Source of the DNA: Paraburkholderia bryophila
Lineage (GTDB): Bacteria; Pseudomonadota; Gammaproteobacteria; Burkholderiales; Burkholderiaceae
Direction of reading: 5' to 3'
DNA length: 64,000 nucleotides
Assembly (NCBI RefSeq): GCF_013409255.1
Contig: NZ_JACCAS010000002.1
Location: 1,054,001 to 1,118,000 of the forward strand
The position numbers and the translations under genes were made by a program. A model generated the notes under the pieces. That model saw only the letters and a program-made list of their open reading frames with translations. It searched no databases and was not told where the DNA came from. Shown here one piece after another: positions 39,047-48,150 of this stretch (its first letter is position 1; each line of letters begins with the position of its first letter).

Positions 39047-41230
39047 ATGCAGACTCTTTCTATCGCCGGCCGTCCGGCGTTTGCGCGCGGCCCGCGCCGC
39101 GCTCCGTCGCTGCTTAGCGCCGGACTCCTCGTTAGTGTGGGTTTAACGCTTTCCACCCTGTCATCGAGCGGATGGGCGCAAGCCGCCCCGGCCAGCGACG
39201 CCGCCGCCACCTTGCCGGCCGTGAAGATTTCGGCATCGAAAGACACCACCGTGGCGCAGGCCGATACCGTCAGCGCCGGCGCACTGGGTTCGCGCAAGCA
39301 GATCGACACGCCGTTCTCGACCCACGTCGTGACGAGCGACGAAGCGCAGGATCTGTTCGCGACCACCGCCAACGACCTGTTCAAGTACGACCCGGCCGTG
39401 TCGATCAGCAGCGACAACGCGCTCGCCGAAAACTCCATGTTCAACGTGCGCGGCATGCCGATCGACACGCTGAACAGCATCAAGGTGGACGGCCAGACTT
39501 TCCCCTCGTGGGACACCGACCTGTCGCTCGAACCGTTCGAGCAGGTCGAACTGCTCAAGGGTTTGTCGGGCTTCATGTACGGCTTCGGCTCGCCGGGCGG
39601 CATCGTCAACTACGTGCTGAAGCGGCCGACCGACACGCCGTACCGCAGCATCACCCTCGGCTATAAATCGGCCGGCGTGTTCACCGAGGCGGTCGACCTG
39701 GGCGGCCGCTTCGGCAACGACAACCGGTTCGGCTATCGCCTTAACCTCGTCAACGAAGACGGCAACACCGCCGAACCGAACGGCCATGTGCGCCGTCAGG
39801 TGGCGTCGCTGGCGCTGGACTTCCGCATCACGCCGGACCTGACCTGGACCGCCGACGCGTTCTACCAGAAGCGCAAAACCAACGGCACGCTGTTCGGTCT
39901 CGGGATCGGCGCCGGCGGCATTCCGGACGCGAGCAAGATCGACATTGCCGGTTTGACCCAGCCGCAGAACTACTACCAGACCGAGATGGCGTCGTTCGGC
40001 ACGGGTCTCGACTACCGTCTGTCGGAGAACTGGCACGCGAGCCTGAAGTACCGCTTCGCCAAGGAGAACCGCACCAATTCGGATAGCTTCCTGTACGTCA
40101 CCGACACGGCGGGCAATTACACGAACACGCTCTATGCGGCGATGACGCGCTACTTCTATCAGAACGTCGACGCGATGGTACAAGGCCAGTTCAACACCGG
40201 CAGCGTCAAGCATGACGTGGTGGTCGGCGCGGGCTTCCAGACGCAGACCAGCGAGTACAGCAACAGCACCGGCTGGAACACGGGCTACGCGCTCGGCACC
40301 GGCAATCTGTACAACACCACGCTGCTGACCAACAGCGAAGTCAGCATCGGCTCGGACCTGTATCGTCAGCAGCGCACCACGCAGGCCGCGGTGTACGCGA
40401 GCGATACGGTGCAATTCACATCGCGGCTGTCGGCGCTGCTCGGCGTGCGTTACACGCAGTACCGCCAGAACGTCTACGACACGACCGCCGCCGTGACGTC
40501 GCAATACAGCGCGAGCCCGGTTACGCCGACCCTCGCGCTGATGTTCAAGACCGACCCGTATTCGACGCTGTACACGAGCTACGTCGAATCGCTGCAACAG
40601 GGCGGCGCGGCCGGCAACACCAACCTGAACTACCCCGCAACCTACGGCCCGATGCGCAGCAAGCAGTACGAAATCGGCTTCAAGACGGATCACGCCAAGT
40701 GGGGCGCCAATGTCGCGCTGTTCCGCGTGGACCAGGGCTACAACTACACGAACGTCAGCAACTACTTCGTGCAGAACGGCACCAAGCGCTACACCGGCGT
40801 CGACGCCAGCGGCTGGCTCGCGCTGACGAACGAATGGCGCGTGATGGGCGGCGTGATGTGGCTCGATGCGAAGGCCGTGGACGTGGACGATCCGAACATC
40901 GACGGCAAACGCGTGTATGGCGCGCCGCGCTTCACCGTGACGGGCCGCGTCGAGTACAACCCGGCGTATCTGCGTCCGCTGACGCTGGCGTTCGGCGGCA
41001 AGTACGTAGGCAACCAGGCCGTCGATGCCGCCAACTCGCAGTTCGTGCCGTCGTATGTCACTTACGATCTGAGCGGCCGCTACGAGACGAAAATCGCCGG
41101 CCAGGACGTGACGTTCCGCGCGGGCATCAACAACCTGCTCAACCGTCGCTACTGGACCACCGCCTGGGGTTCGTTCGTGTCGCCTTCGCCGACGCGCACC
41201 GCTGTCGCTAGCGCGACGTTGCTGTTCTAA
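39047..41230 (+). CDS. TonB-dependent siderophore receptor
   Basis: 727-residue outer-membrane receptor. Signal peptide (LLSAGLLVSVGLTLSTLSSSGWAQA), plug domain (IDTPFSTHVVTSDEAQDL, FNVRGMPIDTLNSIKVDGQTFPSWDTDL, LLKGLSGFMYGFGSPGGIVNYVLKRP), then a 22-strand barrel ending in aromatic-rich strands and a terminal Phe (TAVASATLLF). The sequence pattern is of the TonB siderophore receptor subfamily (TIGR01783-like), importing ferric siderophores with TonB/ExbBD energy. The upstream Fur-like box predicts iron repression. No siderophore synthesis or uptake genes are beside it, so its ligand, possibly a xenosiderophore, is unknown. Confidence 0.93.
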   Translation: MQTLSIAGRPAFARGPRRAPSLLSAGLLVSVGLTLSTLSSSGWAQAAPASDAAATLPAVKISASKDTTVAQADTVSAGALGSRKQIDTPFSTHVVTSDEAQDLFATTANDLFKYDPAVSISSDNALAENSMFNVRGMPIDTLNSIKVDGQTFPSWDTDLSLEPFEQVELLKGLSGFMYGFGSPGGIVNYVLKRPTDTPYRSITLGYKSAGVFTEAVDLGGRFGNDNRFGYRLNLVNEDGNTAEPNGHVRRQVASLALDFRITPDLTWTADAFYQKRKTNGTLFGLGIGAGGIPDASKIDIAGLTQPQNYYQTEMASFGTGLDYRLSENWHASLKYRFAKENRTNSDSFLYVTDTAGNYTNTLYAAMTRYFYQNVDAMVQGQFNTGSVKHDVVVGAGFQTQTSEYSNSTGWNTGYALGTGNLYNTTLLTNSEVSIGSDLYRQQRTTQAAVYASDTVQFTSRLSALLGVRYTQYRQNVYDTTAAVTSQYSASPVTPTLALMFKTDPYSTLYTSYVESLQQGGAAGNTNLNYPATYGPMRSKQYEIGFKTDHAKWGANVALFRVDQGYNYTNVSNYFVQNGTKRYTGVDASGWLALTNEWRVMGGVMWLDAKAVDVDDPNIDGKRVYGAPRFTVTGRVEYNPAYLRPLTLAFGGKYVGNQAVDAANSQFVPSYVTYDLSGRYETKIAGQDVTFRAGINNLLNRRYWTTAWGSFVSPSPTRTAVASATLLF

Positions 41231-41263
41231 AGCAACGCGCGAGATCGGGGTGCCTGAGCTGGC

Positions 41264-42181
41264 CTAACCCGCCGCAGGCGCCCCGAGCATCGCCGGAATC
41301 CCGGCGACCAGCGCGTCGATCGCGCAACGCGTCTTCAACGCCAGATACCGGCTCTTCGGCCACACTGCGTGAATCTCCTGCGCGGGCCGAAAACAATTCT
41401 CCATCACCGTCACCAGTTCGCCCTTGCCGGCGTGACGCGCCAGCAGCCAGCTCGGCAACCACGCGAGCCCAAAGCCCGCGACCGCCGCGTCGACAATCCC
41501 CTGCATGTCGTCGAAACCCAATTGCGGATGCACCTGCGCGCGACGCACCTGACCGTCGACGTCGACCACGTCCCACGGCATCGGCAAGCCGCCGCGCACG
41601 TACGCGATCACCGAGTGGCCGCGCAATTCATCCACATTGCGCGGCGTGCCGTGCCGCGCCAGATAGGCCGGCGCAGCGCCGATACTCGCGTATTGCATGC
41701 CCAGTTTGCGGGCCGCGAGACTCACGCTGTCGGCGAGCGGTCCGACTCGCACGACCAGATCGAAGCCCTCTTCCACCACGTCGACGAAACGATCGCTAAT
41801 CGAAATGTCGATCGTCAATTGCGGATGACGGCGCGCCAGCTCAAGCAGCACCGGCGCCGCGCAGTGATGGCCGAAGCACTGCGGCACGCTGACCCGCAGA
41901 CGCCCCTTCGGCTCGCGCCGCCCTGAGTCCAGATCGGCTTCGGCGGCTTCGAGTTCGGCGAGCGCGCGCACGCAGCGGTCGTAGTAGGCCTGCCCGTCTT
42001 CGGTGAGGCTTTGACTGCGCGTGGTCCGGTTGATCAGCCGCACGCCGAGCCGCTTTTCAAGCCGCACGATCACTTTGCCGACCGCCGAACGCGTGAGCTC
42101 CAGGCGTTCGGCCGCCAGCGCGAAACTGCCCGTTTCGACGACGCGCACGAACGTCGTCACACCATCGAGGATGTCGCTCAT
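41264..42181 (-). CDS. LysR family transcriptional regulator
   Basis: 305 residues: N-terminal wHTH (FVRVVETGSFALAAERLELTRSAVGKVIVRLEKRLGVRL) and a LysR effector domain (GRLRVSVPQCFGHHCAAPVLLELARR, EGFDLVVRVGPLADS). It is divergent from the DHA2 exporter at 42309, whose expression it probably controls; 127 bases separate the starts. The subgroup (CrgA/DmlR-like) commonly regulates adjacent oxidoreductases or efflux pumps. Inducer unknown. Confidence 0.9.
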   Translation of the reverse strand: MSDILDGVTTFVRVVETGSFALAAERLELTRSAVGKVIVRLEKRLGVRLINRTTRSQSLTEDGQAYYDRCVRALAELEAAEADLDSGRREPKGRLRVSVPQCFGHHCAAPVLLELARRHPQLTIDISISDRFVDVVEEGFDLVVRVGPLADSVSLAARKLGMQYASIGAAPAYLARHGTPRNVDELRGHSVIAYVRGGLPMPWDVVDVDGQVRRAQVHPQLGFDDMQGIVDAAVAGFGLAWLPSWLLARHAGKGELVTVMENCFRPAQEIHAVWPKSRYLALKTRCAIDALVAGIPAMLGAPAAG

Positions 42182-42308
42182 TTCCTTGCCTTATTGGGTC
42201 CGTACACGATGCAGTGCTGGGATTTAAACGTGTCAATCGGGACGTGAATTCCCCCTATATTACCCATTCCATGGTGGCCACGCCCGCCGACGATCGAGGT
42301 GAAATTTC

Positions 42309-43964
42309 ATGTCCACGCATTCCAACGCGCCGCCACGGCCCGACCAACGAACGCTCGAATTGAGCGAACCCGCCGCCGTACGGCTCCTCGGCTTCTTTTC
42401 GATCCGCAAAAACACGTTGGCGCTCGGCGCGGTCTGTCTCGCGTCGCTGATGTTCGGCCTGGAAATCTCCAGCGTGCCGGTGATCCTGCCTACGCTCGAA
42501 CGCGTGCTGCACAGCGACTTCAAAGGCATGCAGTGGATCATGAATGCCTACACGCTCGCGGTCACGACCGTGCTGATGGCGACCGGCACGCTGGCGGATC
42601 GCTTTGGACGGCGGCGGATTTTTGTTATCGGCATCGCGCTGTTTGGTGTCACCTCGCTGATCTGCGGTCTCGCGGAAAGCGTGCCGACGCTGATCGTCGC
42701 GCGTTTGCTGCAAGGCGCGAGCGGCGGCGCGATGCTGATCTGCCAGGTGGCCGTGCTGTCGCATCAGTTCAGCGACGGCCCCGAGCGCGCCCGCGCGTTC
42801 AGCGCGTGGGGGATCATCTTCGGCATCGGGCTCGGCTTCGGACCGATCATCGGCGGGATGATCGTGGCGGTGTCGAGTTGGCAATGGGTCTTCTGGGTGC
42901 ACGCGGTGCTCGCCATCGTCACGTTGATACTGGTGTTCGGCGGCGTGCAGGAATCGCGCGATCCGCATGCGCATACGCTCGACATCGCCGGCATCGTCAC
43001 GCTGTCGCTCGCCGTGTTCGGCCTCGTGTACTTCATCACGCAGGTGTCGGAGCTCGGGCTCAGCAGTCCGCGCGCGATCTTCGTTCTCGTGGCGACCACG
43101 CTCGCCTTCGTGGCTTTTCTCTGCGCGGAGCGCTTCAGCGCGCGGCCTATGTTCGATTTTTCGGTGTTCCGGATCCCGCAGTTTTCCGGTGCGCTGATGG
43201 GCTCGGCGGGCATGAACTTCAGCTTCTGGCCATTCATGATTTACCTGCCGATTTATTTCCAGATCGGTCTCGGCTACGACAGCGTGAGCGCCGGCCTGGC
43301 CTTGCTCGCCTACACGCTGCCCACGCTGCTGTTCCCGCCGCTCGGCGAACGCCTTGCTTTGCGCTACGGCTCGGGCATCGCGATACCGGCGGGTCTGCTG
43401 ACCATCGGCGTCGGCTTCATGCTGATGAAACTCGGCAGCAGCGTCGCGCATCCTGGTGTGTGGAGCATGTTGCCAGGTTGCGTGCTGGCCGGCGCGGGCC
43501 TCGGCCTCACCAACACACCGGTCACCAATACGACGACCGCCGCGGTTCCGCCCGAGCGCGCGGGCATGGCGTCCGGCATCGACATGAGCGCGCGCATGAT
43601 CACGCTTGCGATCAACATTGCGTTGATGGGTGCGATCCTGGTGAGCGGCATTCTGTTCGAACTGAAAGCGCGACTGCCCGGTGCGCTCGATACGATGTCG
43701 CTCGGCCGCCTCGCGGAGAAAATCGCAGCGGGCGATGCAGACGCGGTGAAGCGCGGCATTCCAGCGTTAGCGCACATCGACCCGGGCGGCAGCATCGTGC
43801 ATGCCGCGCTGATGGAAGGTTTCGGCTGGGTGATGCTGTACGGCGGCGTCGGCGTGGCGATACTCGCCGTGCTCAGTTTCGTGATCTCGGGAAGTGCGTC
43901 GAGGAAGTTGGGCGGCAACGCGACTTCAGTCTCGCGGCAAGCGGTTCGGTGTGACTCGTGTTAG
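42309..43964 (+). CDS. MFS efflux transporter, DHA2 type
   Basis: 551 residues, 14 membrane helices: helix 1 LGAVCLASLMFGLEISSVPVILPTLE, GTLADRFGRRRIFVIG in loop 2-3, and GIGLGFGPIIGGMIV in helix 5 (antiporter motif C). An overlapping frame from 42299 is open over the same span because of GC bias and is a shadow. The C-terminal tail crosses the first unit of a 34-base tandem repeat, so the last six residues come from that repeat. Likely exports a drug-like or aromatic compound under control of the divergent LysR protein. Confidence 0.88.
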   Translation: MSTHSNAPPRPDQRTLELSEPAAVRLLGFFSIRKNTLALGAVCLASLMFGLEISSVPVILPTLERVLHSDFKGMQWIMNAYTLAVTTVLMATGTLADRFGRRRIFVIGIALFGVTSLICGLAESVPTLIVARLLQGASGGAMLICQVAVLSHQFSDGPERARAFSAWGIIFGIGLGFGPIIGGMIVAVSSWQWVFWVHAVLAIVTLILVFGGVQESRDPHAHTLDIAGIVTLSLAVFGLVYFITQVSELGLSSPRAIFVLVATTLAFVAFLCAERFSARPMFDFSVFRIPQFSGALMGSAGMNFSFWPFMIYLPIYFQIGLGYDSVSAGLALLAYTLPTLLFPPLGERLALRYGSGIAIPAGLLTIGVGFMLMKLGSSVAHPGVWSMLPGCVLAGAGLGLTNTPVTNTTTAAVPPERAGMASGIDMSARMITLAINIALMGAILVSGILFELKARLPGALDTMSLGRLAEKIAAGDADAVKRGIPALAHIDPGGSIVHAALMEGFGWVMLYGGVGVAILAVLSFVISGSASRKLGGNATSVSRQAVRCDSC

Positions 43965-44020
43965 GCCGTGCGTGAGCGGCTCGCGGGACTCGTGTTAAGC
44001 CGTGCGTCAGCGACTCGCGG
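43953..44020. repeat. 34-bp tandem duplication at the MFS gene end
   Basis: Two adjacent copies (43953-43986, 43987-44020) with three mismatches. The first copy contains the stop codon of the MFS gene; the second is intergenic, before the convergent sigma gene. Confidence 0.85.
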
Positions 44021-44065
44021 CAGCAGAGCGGCGCCCTCGACCGCTCGACATACGCCCGTCTCCCT

Positions 44066-44737
44066 TCACCGTCGACGCGCGCGGCCGCTGCAGAACCCAG
44101 GACCGGCCACGCCACGATTGCACGCGTCGAGACTGTCGGCGCAATGCCGCTCGGCGTCGCGCACCATGACGTGAACCCGCGTTGGCGAGACGTCGAGCGC
44201 GCGGGCCGTGTTTTGCAGCGTTTCCTCACGCAAGCGCACCATTTCGAATGCCGCCCGACTGCGCGGCGGCAATTCTTCGAGCGCGTTGTAGACGTGCCGC
44301 AGCGTGTCGCGCATGAGCAGCGCCGCTTCGGGCGAAGGCTCAGGCGAAGGCACGTGCAGACCGTGATCCCGGTCGGCGTGATACGTGTCTTCCTGACTCT
44401 GGCGGCGCGACGCATCGACAGAAGCGTTGTGCACCATGCGGGTTACGTAGGCCACCGGTTGACGAACGGCCTCCTGATCGCGGAAATCGACGAGCTTGAT
44501 GAAGACGTCGTGCACCACGTCTTCCGCAAGGCTCGCGCAACCCACGAAGCTGCACGCCAGATCGACGAGCATCGGCCGGTTGTCGATCAGCACGTCGAGC
44601 AGCGCGGCCTTCTTCCAATCGACCGCGCGACCTCGATCGCGCATAGGCCGCGACGCAGGCGGACAAGCGACGCCGGCGTCGATCGCCGACATGGGTATCG
44701 CTGTTGAAGACTCCCGCCGGACGAATACCTCGGCCAT
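44066..44737 (-). CDS. Iron-starvation ECF sigma factor (OrbS/PvdS-like)
   Basis: 223 residues. Region 2 contains LACSFVGCASLAEDVVHDVFIKLVDF, followed by VAYVTRMVHNASVDASRR; region 4 contains LEELPPRSRAAFEMVRLREETLQNTARALDVSPTRVHVMVRDA. The N-terminal extension and tail resemble OrbS, which in Burkholderia turns on ornibactin genes under iron limitation. Start ATG 44737 (MAEVFVRRE) has a GGAG site; a longer frame from 44773 lacks one. A Fur-like box lies 45 bases upstream. The orb biosynthesis genes are absent from this window, so targets are unknown. Long low-information Arg-rich tail near the end. Confidence 0.82.
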   Translation of the reverse strand: MAEVFVRRESSTAIPMSAIDAGVACPPASRPMRDRGRAVDWKKAALLDVLIDNRPMLVDLACSFVGCASLAEDVVHDVFIKLVDFRDQEAVRQPVAYVTRMVHNASVDASRRQSQEDTYHADRDHGLHVPSPEPSPEAALLMRDTLRHVYNALEELPPRSRAAFEMVRLREETLQNTARALDVSPTRVHVMVRDAERHCADSLDACNRGVAGPGFCSGRARRR

Positions 44738-44782
44738 ATGCGCGCTCCGCTTCTGAAAAGGACAGGGCGCCAATTTACCTTA

Positions 44783-44801
44783 AATGCGAATGATTCTCAA
44801 T
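44783..44801. promoter_or_regulatory. Fur-box-like 19-mer before the OrbS-like sigma gene
   Basis: AATGCGAATGATTCTCAAT, close to the Burkholderia Fur consensus, 46 bases upstream of the sigma ATG. It predicts iron repression of the sigma gene. Confidence 0.75.
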
Positions 44802-45012
44802 ACCAGAGAAAAATAGCCTCACGGGTTTGCGCGCTTTGGCCGGTGATCGGCATCCGCCGGCGCCGGTTCGGCGGAGGTCAACATTCGGCTTCGAGCGACA
44901 TCGGAATCATTTCGTCATCCGTATTATTTGCGTCGTGACCCGCTGATCGACAGCGTCGTGCAATAGTGGAAATCCCTGCCTCTCATCAGGCCAACGCACG
45001 TCGATTCAACGC

Positions 45013-45041
45013 TTGACACTTATTGAGACGCATCATAAAGT
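45013..45041 (+). promoter_or_regulatory. Sigma70 promoter of the polyol operon
   Basis: TTGACA at 45013-45018, 17 bases, TAAAGT at 45036-45041. It predicts a start near 45048 and a leader of about 100 bases before GTG 45152. Confidence 0.65.
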
Positions 45042-45058
45042 TTGCCTGCAGATCTAGA

Positions 45059-45087
45059 TAAGAGACTATCTGTAAGATGGTCTCTTG
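45059..45087 (+). promoter_or_regulatory. Leader hairpin, possible antiterminator target or operator
   Basis: 12-bp stem AAGAGACTATCT/AGATGGTCTCTT (one G-T pair) with loop GTA, 65 bases before the first gene. There is no T run, so it is not a plain terminator. As DNA it is a dyad just downstream of the predicted start; as RNA it could be bound by the GlpP-type protein of the same operon. Confidence 0.6.
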
Positions 45088-45151
45088 CGCGTATACGATT
45101 TGCACCGCGAACAGCACCGGCCTCTTACAGAAAAACTAAAGGAGACCGATT

Positions 45152-46615
45152 GTGCAGACAGTCGCGCTAAAGATTCGTGGCATCGACGATGTCATCTCGT
45201 TCATCGACTCATGTTCAGGCATTCCCGGTAGAGCCGGCGTTATCTGGTGGCTGGCGCTCGGTGGCCTGTTTCTCGACGCATTCTCCAATTCCGCTCTAAG
45301 CGCGGGCCTCGGGCCCATGACGCGGGATCTTCATCTGGACGCACCGCAAATCGCGCTCATGACGTCGTTCGCGTCATGGGTCGCCATTGCCTTCAATCCG
45401 ATCGGCGGTTGGATGGCCGATCGATGGGGGCGCATCCGTCCTCTGGTGCTGGCCAAATTTCTCGCGGTGATCGGCGCGGTGCTGGTGGTGTTCGCGCCGG
45501 GCTTCAAAGTCATTCTGGCGGGGCGCTTCTTTGTCGGCATGGCTTACGGCATCGACTTCGCAATCGCGATGGCCATGCTCGCGGAGTTCACGCCGGTCAA
45601 ACTGAAGAGCCGCCTCAATGCGTGGCAGGGTATGTGGTACTCGGCCGTCTGCTCGAACCTGCTGCTCGCGCTGCTGTTCAACTCGTGGCATGTGGGCGAT
45701 TCGATCTGGCGTTACTCGGTCGCCGCAACCGCCGTCTTCGGTCTCGCTATCCTCGCGCTACAGCGGGCGTTTCTGGTCGAGAGTCCGATCTGGCTTGCGC
45801 GCAAGGAGCGTCTGGTCGACGCCGCCACCGCGATGAGCCGTATCTATGGCCGCCCCTTCGCCGCCGCACCGGTCGAAGAACGCGTGCCGGTGCTGAATCA
45901 GGCACAGCGCGGGTTCGCCAATCTCACGTTGATCTTCCGCGGCGTCTATCTGCCGCGCACCCTTCTTGCCGCGACCGTGCAGGTCGGGCAATCCATTCAG
46001 TACTTTGCGATCGGCTGGTATCTGCCGCTGATCAGCGCCGCGCTGTTCGGTAAGGACTTCATCTACGCGACGCTCGGCGCTCTGCTGTTCAACGTGTTCG
46101 GCATCCTGGGCGGATTCATGTCGCCGGTGGTCGGCAAGCGGTTCGGCTTGCGGCGTGCGTCCGCTTTCGGCTTCGCGGCGGTCTTCGCGATGCTGGTCGT
46201 GCTCGGTCTGTTCGGTTCGAAGATGCCGCTATGGCTCGCGGTCATCGTGCCGTCGCTGTTCATCCTGTTTCACTCGTCGGGGCCCGGCGCGAACGGCAAA
46301 AGTCTGTCGTCTCTATCGTTTCGTAGCGAGATCCGCGCGGGCGCCAACGGCGTGATCGGCGCGCTCGGTTCGATCGGCGCGGCGCTAGGTCTACTGGTGT
46401 TTCCACTGTTTCGCGAGCACTACGGCCTCGACCGGACCTTCCTGATTCTCGCCATCGTGCCGCTGGTGGCGAGCGTGATCTGCTTCCTGATCAAGTGGGA
46501 TCCGACGCGCACCGCCATCACGCCCGATAACGAACCCGACGCGCCGCAATTCAAAAGCGACACGGAGCAGGCACCCGTCTTCATCAACCCGGCAATCGAG
46601 AAATCCCAGCGATGA
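45152..46615 (+). CDS. MFS sugar/polyol transporter
   Basis: 487 residues, 12 membrane helices of the major facilitator type, with GGWMADRWGRIRP in loop 2-3 and a large central cytosolic loop (LARKERLVDAATAMSRIYGRP). The FDAFSNSALSAGLGPM first helix and the RG(V/I)YLPRT mid segment resemble sugar-porter-like carriers. GTG start, with AAAGGAG at 45138-45144. It is the first gene of a seven-gene operon; the next gene starts inside its stop (ATGA). It probably imports the polyol-type substrate degraded by the downstream enzymes. Confidence 0.88.
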   Translation: MQTVALKIRGIDDVISFIDSCSGIPGRAGVIWWLALGGLFLDAFSNSALSAGLGPMTRDLHLDAPQIALMTSFASWVAIAFNPIGGWMADRWGRIRPLVLAKFLAVIGAVLVVFAPGFKVILAGRFFVGMAYGIDFAIAMAMLAEFTPVKLKSRLNAWQGMWYSAVCSNLLLALLFNSWHVGDSIWRYSVAATAVFGLAILALQRAFLVESPIWLARKERLVDAATAMSRIYGRPFAAAPVEERVPVLNQAQRGFANLTLIFRGVYLPRTLLAATVQVGQSIQYFAIGWYLPLISAALFGKDFIYATLGALLFNVFGILGGFMSPVVGKRFGLRRASAFGFAAVFAMLVVLGLFGSKMPLWLAVIVPSLFILFHSSGPGANGKSLSSLSFRSEIRAGANGVIGALGSIGAALGLLVFPLFREHYGLDRTFLILAIVPLVASVICFLIKWDPTRTAITPDNEPDAPQFKSDTEQAPVFINPAIEKSQR

Positions 46616-48147
46616 CCCGTAATCGAAACGTTATTCTCGCAATCGACGAGGGGACGTCCGGCACGCGCGCGGCCGTCGTCTCCGCCGACGGGCAAGTCTC
46701 CTGTCTCGCGTACCAGCCGTTGCAGGTGGACAGTCCGCGGCCCGGTGTCGTCGAGCAGAACGCGAATGTCATTCTTGAGAAAACCATCGCCGTATGCCGC
46801 GCGACGCTCGCGCGCGCGGCAAGCGAACAGTTGAACGTCGTTGCGCTGGCCATTGCGACGCAACGCGCGACGGCCGTGTTGTGGGACACCCGCACGGGCC
46901 GTGCGCTGGTGCCCGCGATGGTCTGGCAGGACACACGTCACGCCGCCGAACTGGACCAGCTCGCCGAACAGTGGGACCGCACGCTGATCGAACTCGTGGG
47001 GCGCCCCGCCGGCGTCCGCTCGCCTTATCTGTGGGCCGCGCATCATTTGCGGACCACACCGTCGGTCATTCTCGCGAATCGCGAGCGCCGTCTCGCGTTC
47101 GGCACGATCGACACATGGCTGTTGTGGCATCTCTCCACCGACCGCGCGTGCGTGACGACCCCGACCAACGCGACCTCGGCTAGCGCCTATCTGCTTGGCG
47201 GGCACCGCTATTGCCTCGACTGGATCGACGCGCTCGAATTCCCCCAGGCGCTACTGCCGGAACTCCGTCAGGATGCCGACGAATTCGGCCGCACTCGCGC
47301 CGATGTGCTCGGCATCGATGTGCCCATTCTCGCTTGCGCGGGCGATCAGCTTGCCGGCGCCGTAGGTCTCGGCTGCCTTGACCGCGGTCAGTCGATGTGC
47401 GTGCACGGCACGGGCAGCTTCGTCGACCTGCTGGTCGGCACGCAAGTGCCGCCCGTCACGGGAACTTCACACGACGGCACCCTGACGATGACCGCGCGCC
47501 GCCAGCATGGGGTATCCCACTTCTCGCTCGAGACCTTCGTCGCAACGACCGGTTCCGCGCTGAACTGGATCTGCGAGAAATTGCACTGGTTCGACAACCC
47601 CGCGCAAATCAGCACGCTCGCCGCAACCGTCGGTTCCGCGCGCGGCGTCGCCTTCCTGCCCGCGTTGACCGGGTTGCGCGTGCCGCAGTTACAGCCCAAG
47701 GCGCGCGCGTCGCTCAGTGGCATTTCCATCGCCACGACTCAAGCTGAAATCGCGTACGCGATTCTGGAAGGCATCGCGCAGTCGGTCACGTTGTGTATCG
47801 ACGCCAATCAGTCGATCGCGGATGTCGAAGCGTCGGAACTGGTGGTCGGCGGCGGCCTGTCCGGCAGCGACACGCTGCTGCAAATCCAGGCCGACCTGAG
47901 CGGCATGCCGGTGCGGCGCATGCATGAAAGCGACCGCGCGAGCCTGCGCGGCGCGGCGTTTCTCGCGGGTTCGTCAGGCCTGTTGTGGGACTCGCTGCAA
48001 CACGCACGCGCCACCACCGTCACCAACGCGGTGTTCGAACCGTCGGCGAATTCCGAAACACGCGCGAAGCGGCGAGCGTCATGGCAAGCAAGAGTCGAGG
48101 CGGAACTCGCCCACGCAAGTGCATTCGATAACGGTAGCGGGGACTGA
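46612..48147 (+). CDS. FGGY-family kinase, glycerol kinase-like
   Basis: 511-residue sugar/polyol kinase of the FGGY fold, with ATP site (ILAIDEGTSGTRAAV, HGTGSFVDLLVG), the catalytic Asp region ACAGDQLAGAVGLGC and TTGSALNWICE. Compared with GlpK, Arg (GlpK Arg83) is kept in TQRATAVLWD, but the next residue, Glu84 of GlpK which contacts glycerol, is Ala (residue 86 here). The GlpK Trp (VWQDTRH), Tyr (SPYLW) and Asp245 (GDQ) are present. This predicts a glycerol-related but substituted substrate. ATGA overlap upstream, three bases to the next gene. Confidence 0.88.
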   Translation: MTRNRNVILAIDEGTSGTRAAVVSADGQVSCLAYQPLQVDSPRPGVVEQNANVILEKTIAVCRATLARAASEQLNVVALAIATQRATAVLWDTRTGRALVPAMVWQDTRHAAELDQLAEQWDRTLIELVGRPAGVRSPYLWAAHHLRTTPSVILANRERRLAFGTIDTWLLWHLSTDRACVTTPTNATSASAYLLGGHRYCLDWIDALEFPQALLPELRQDADEFGRTRADVLGIDVPILACAGDQLAGAVGLGCLDRGQSMCVHGTGSFVDLLVGTQVPPVTGTSHDGTLTMTARRQHGVSHFSLETFVATTGSALNWICEKLHWFDNPAQISTLAATVGSARGVAFLPALTGLRVPQLQPKARASLSGISIATTQAEIAYAILEGIAQSVTLCIDANQSIADVEASELVVGGGLSGSDTLLQIQADLSGMPVRRMHESDRASLRGAAFLAGSSGLLWDSLQHARATTVTNAVFEPSANSETRAKRRASWQARVEAELAHASAFDNGSGD

Positions 48148-48150
48148 AAC

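Noticed and set aside
42299..43954. 551-codon frame overlapping the second DHA2 exporter
   Set aside because: Same strand, other frame; no membrane helices or family motif, whereas the 42309 frame has both.
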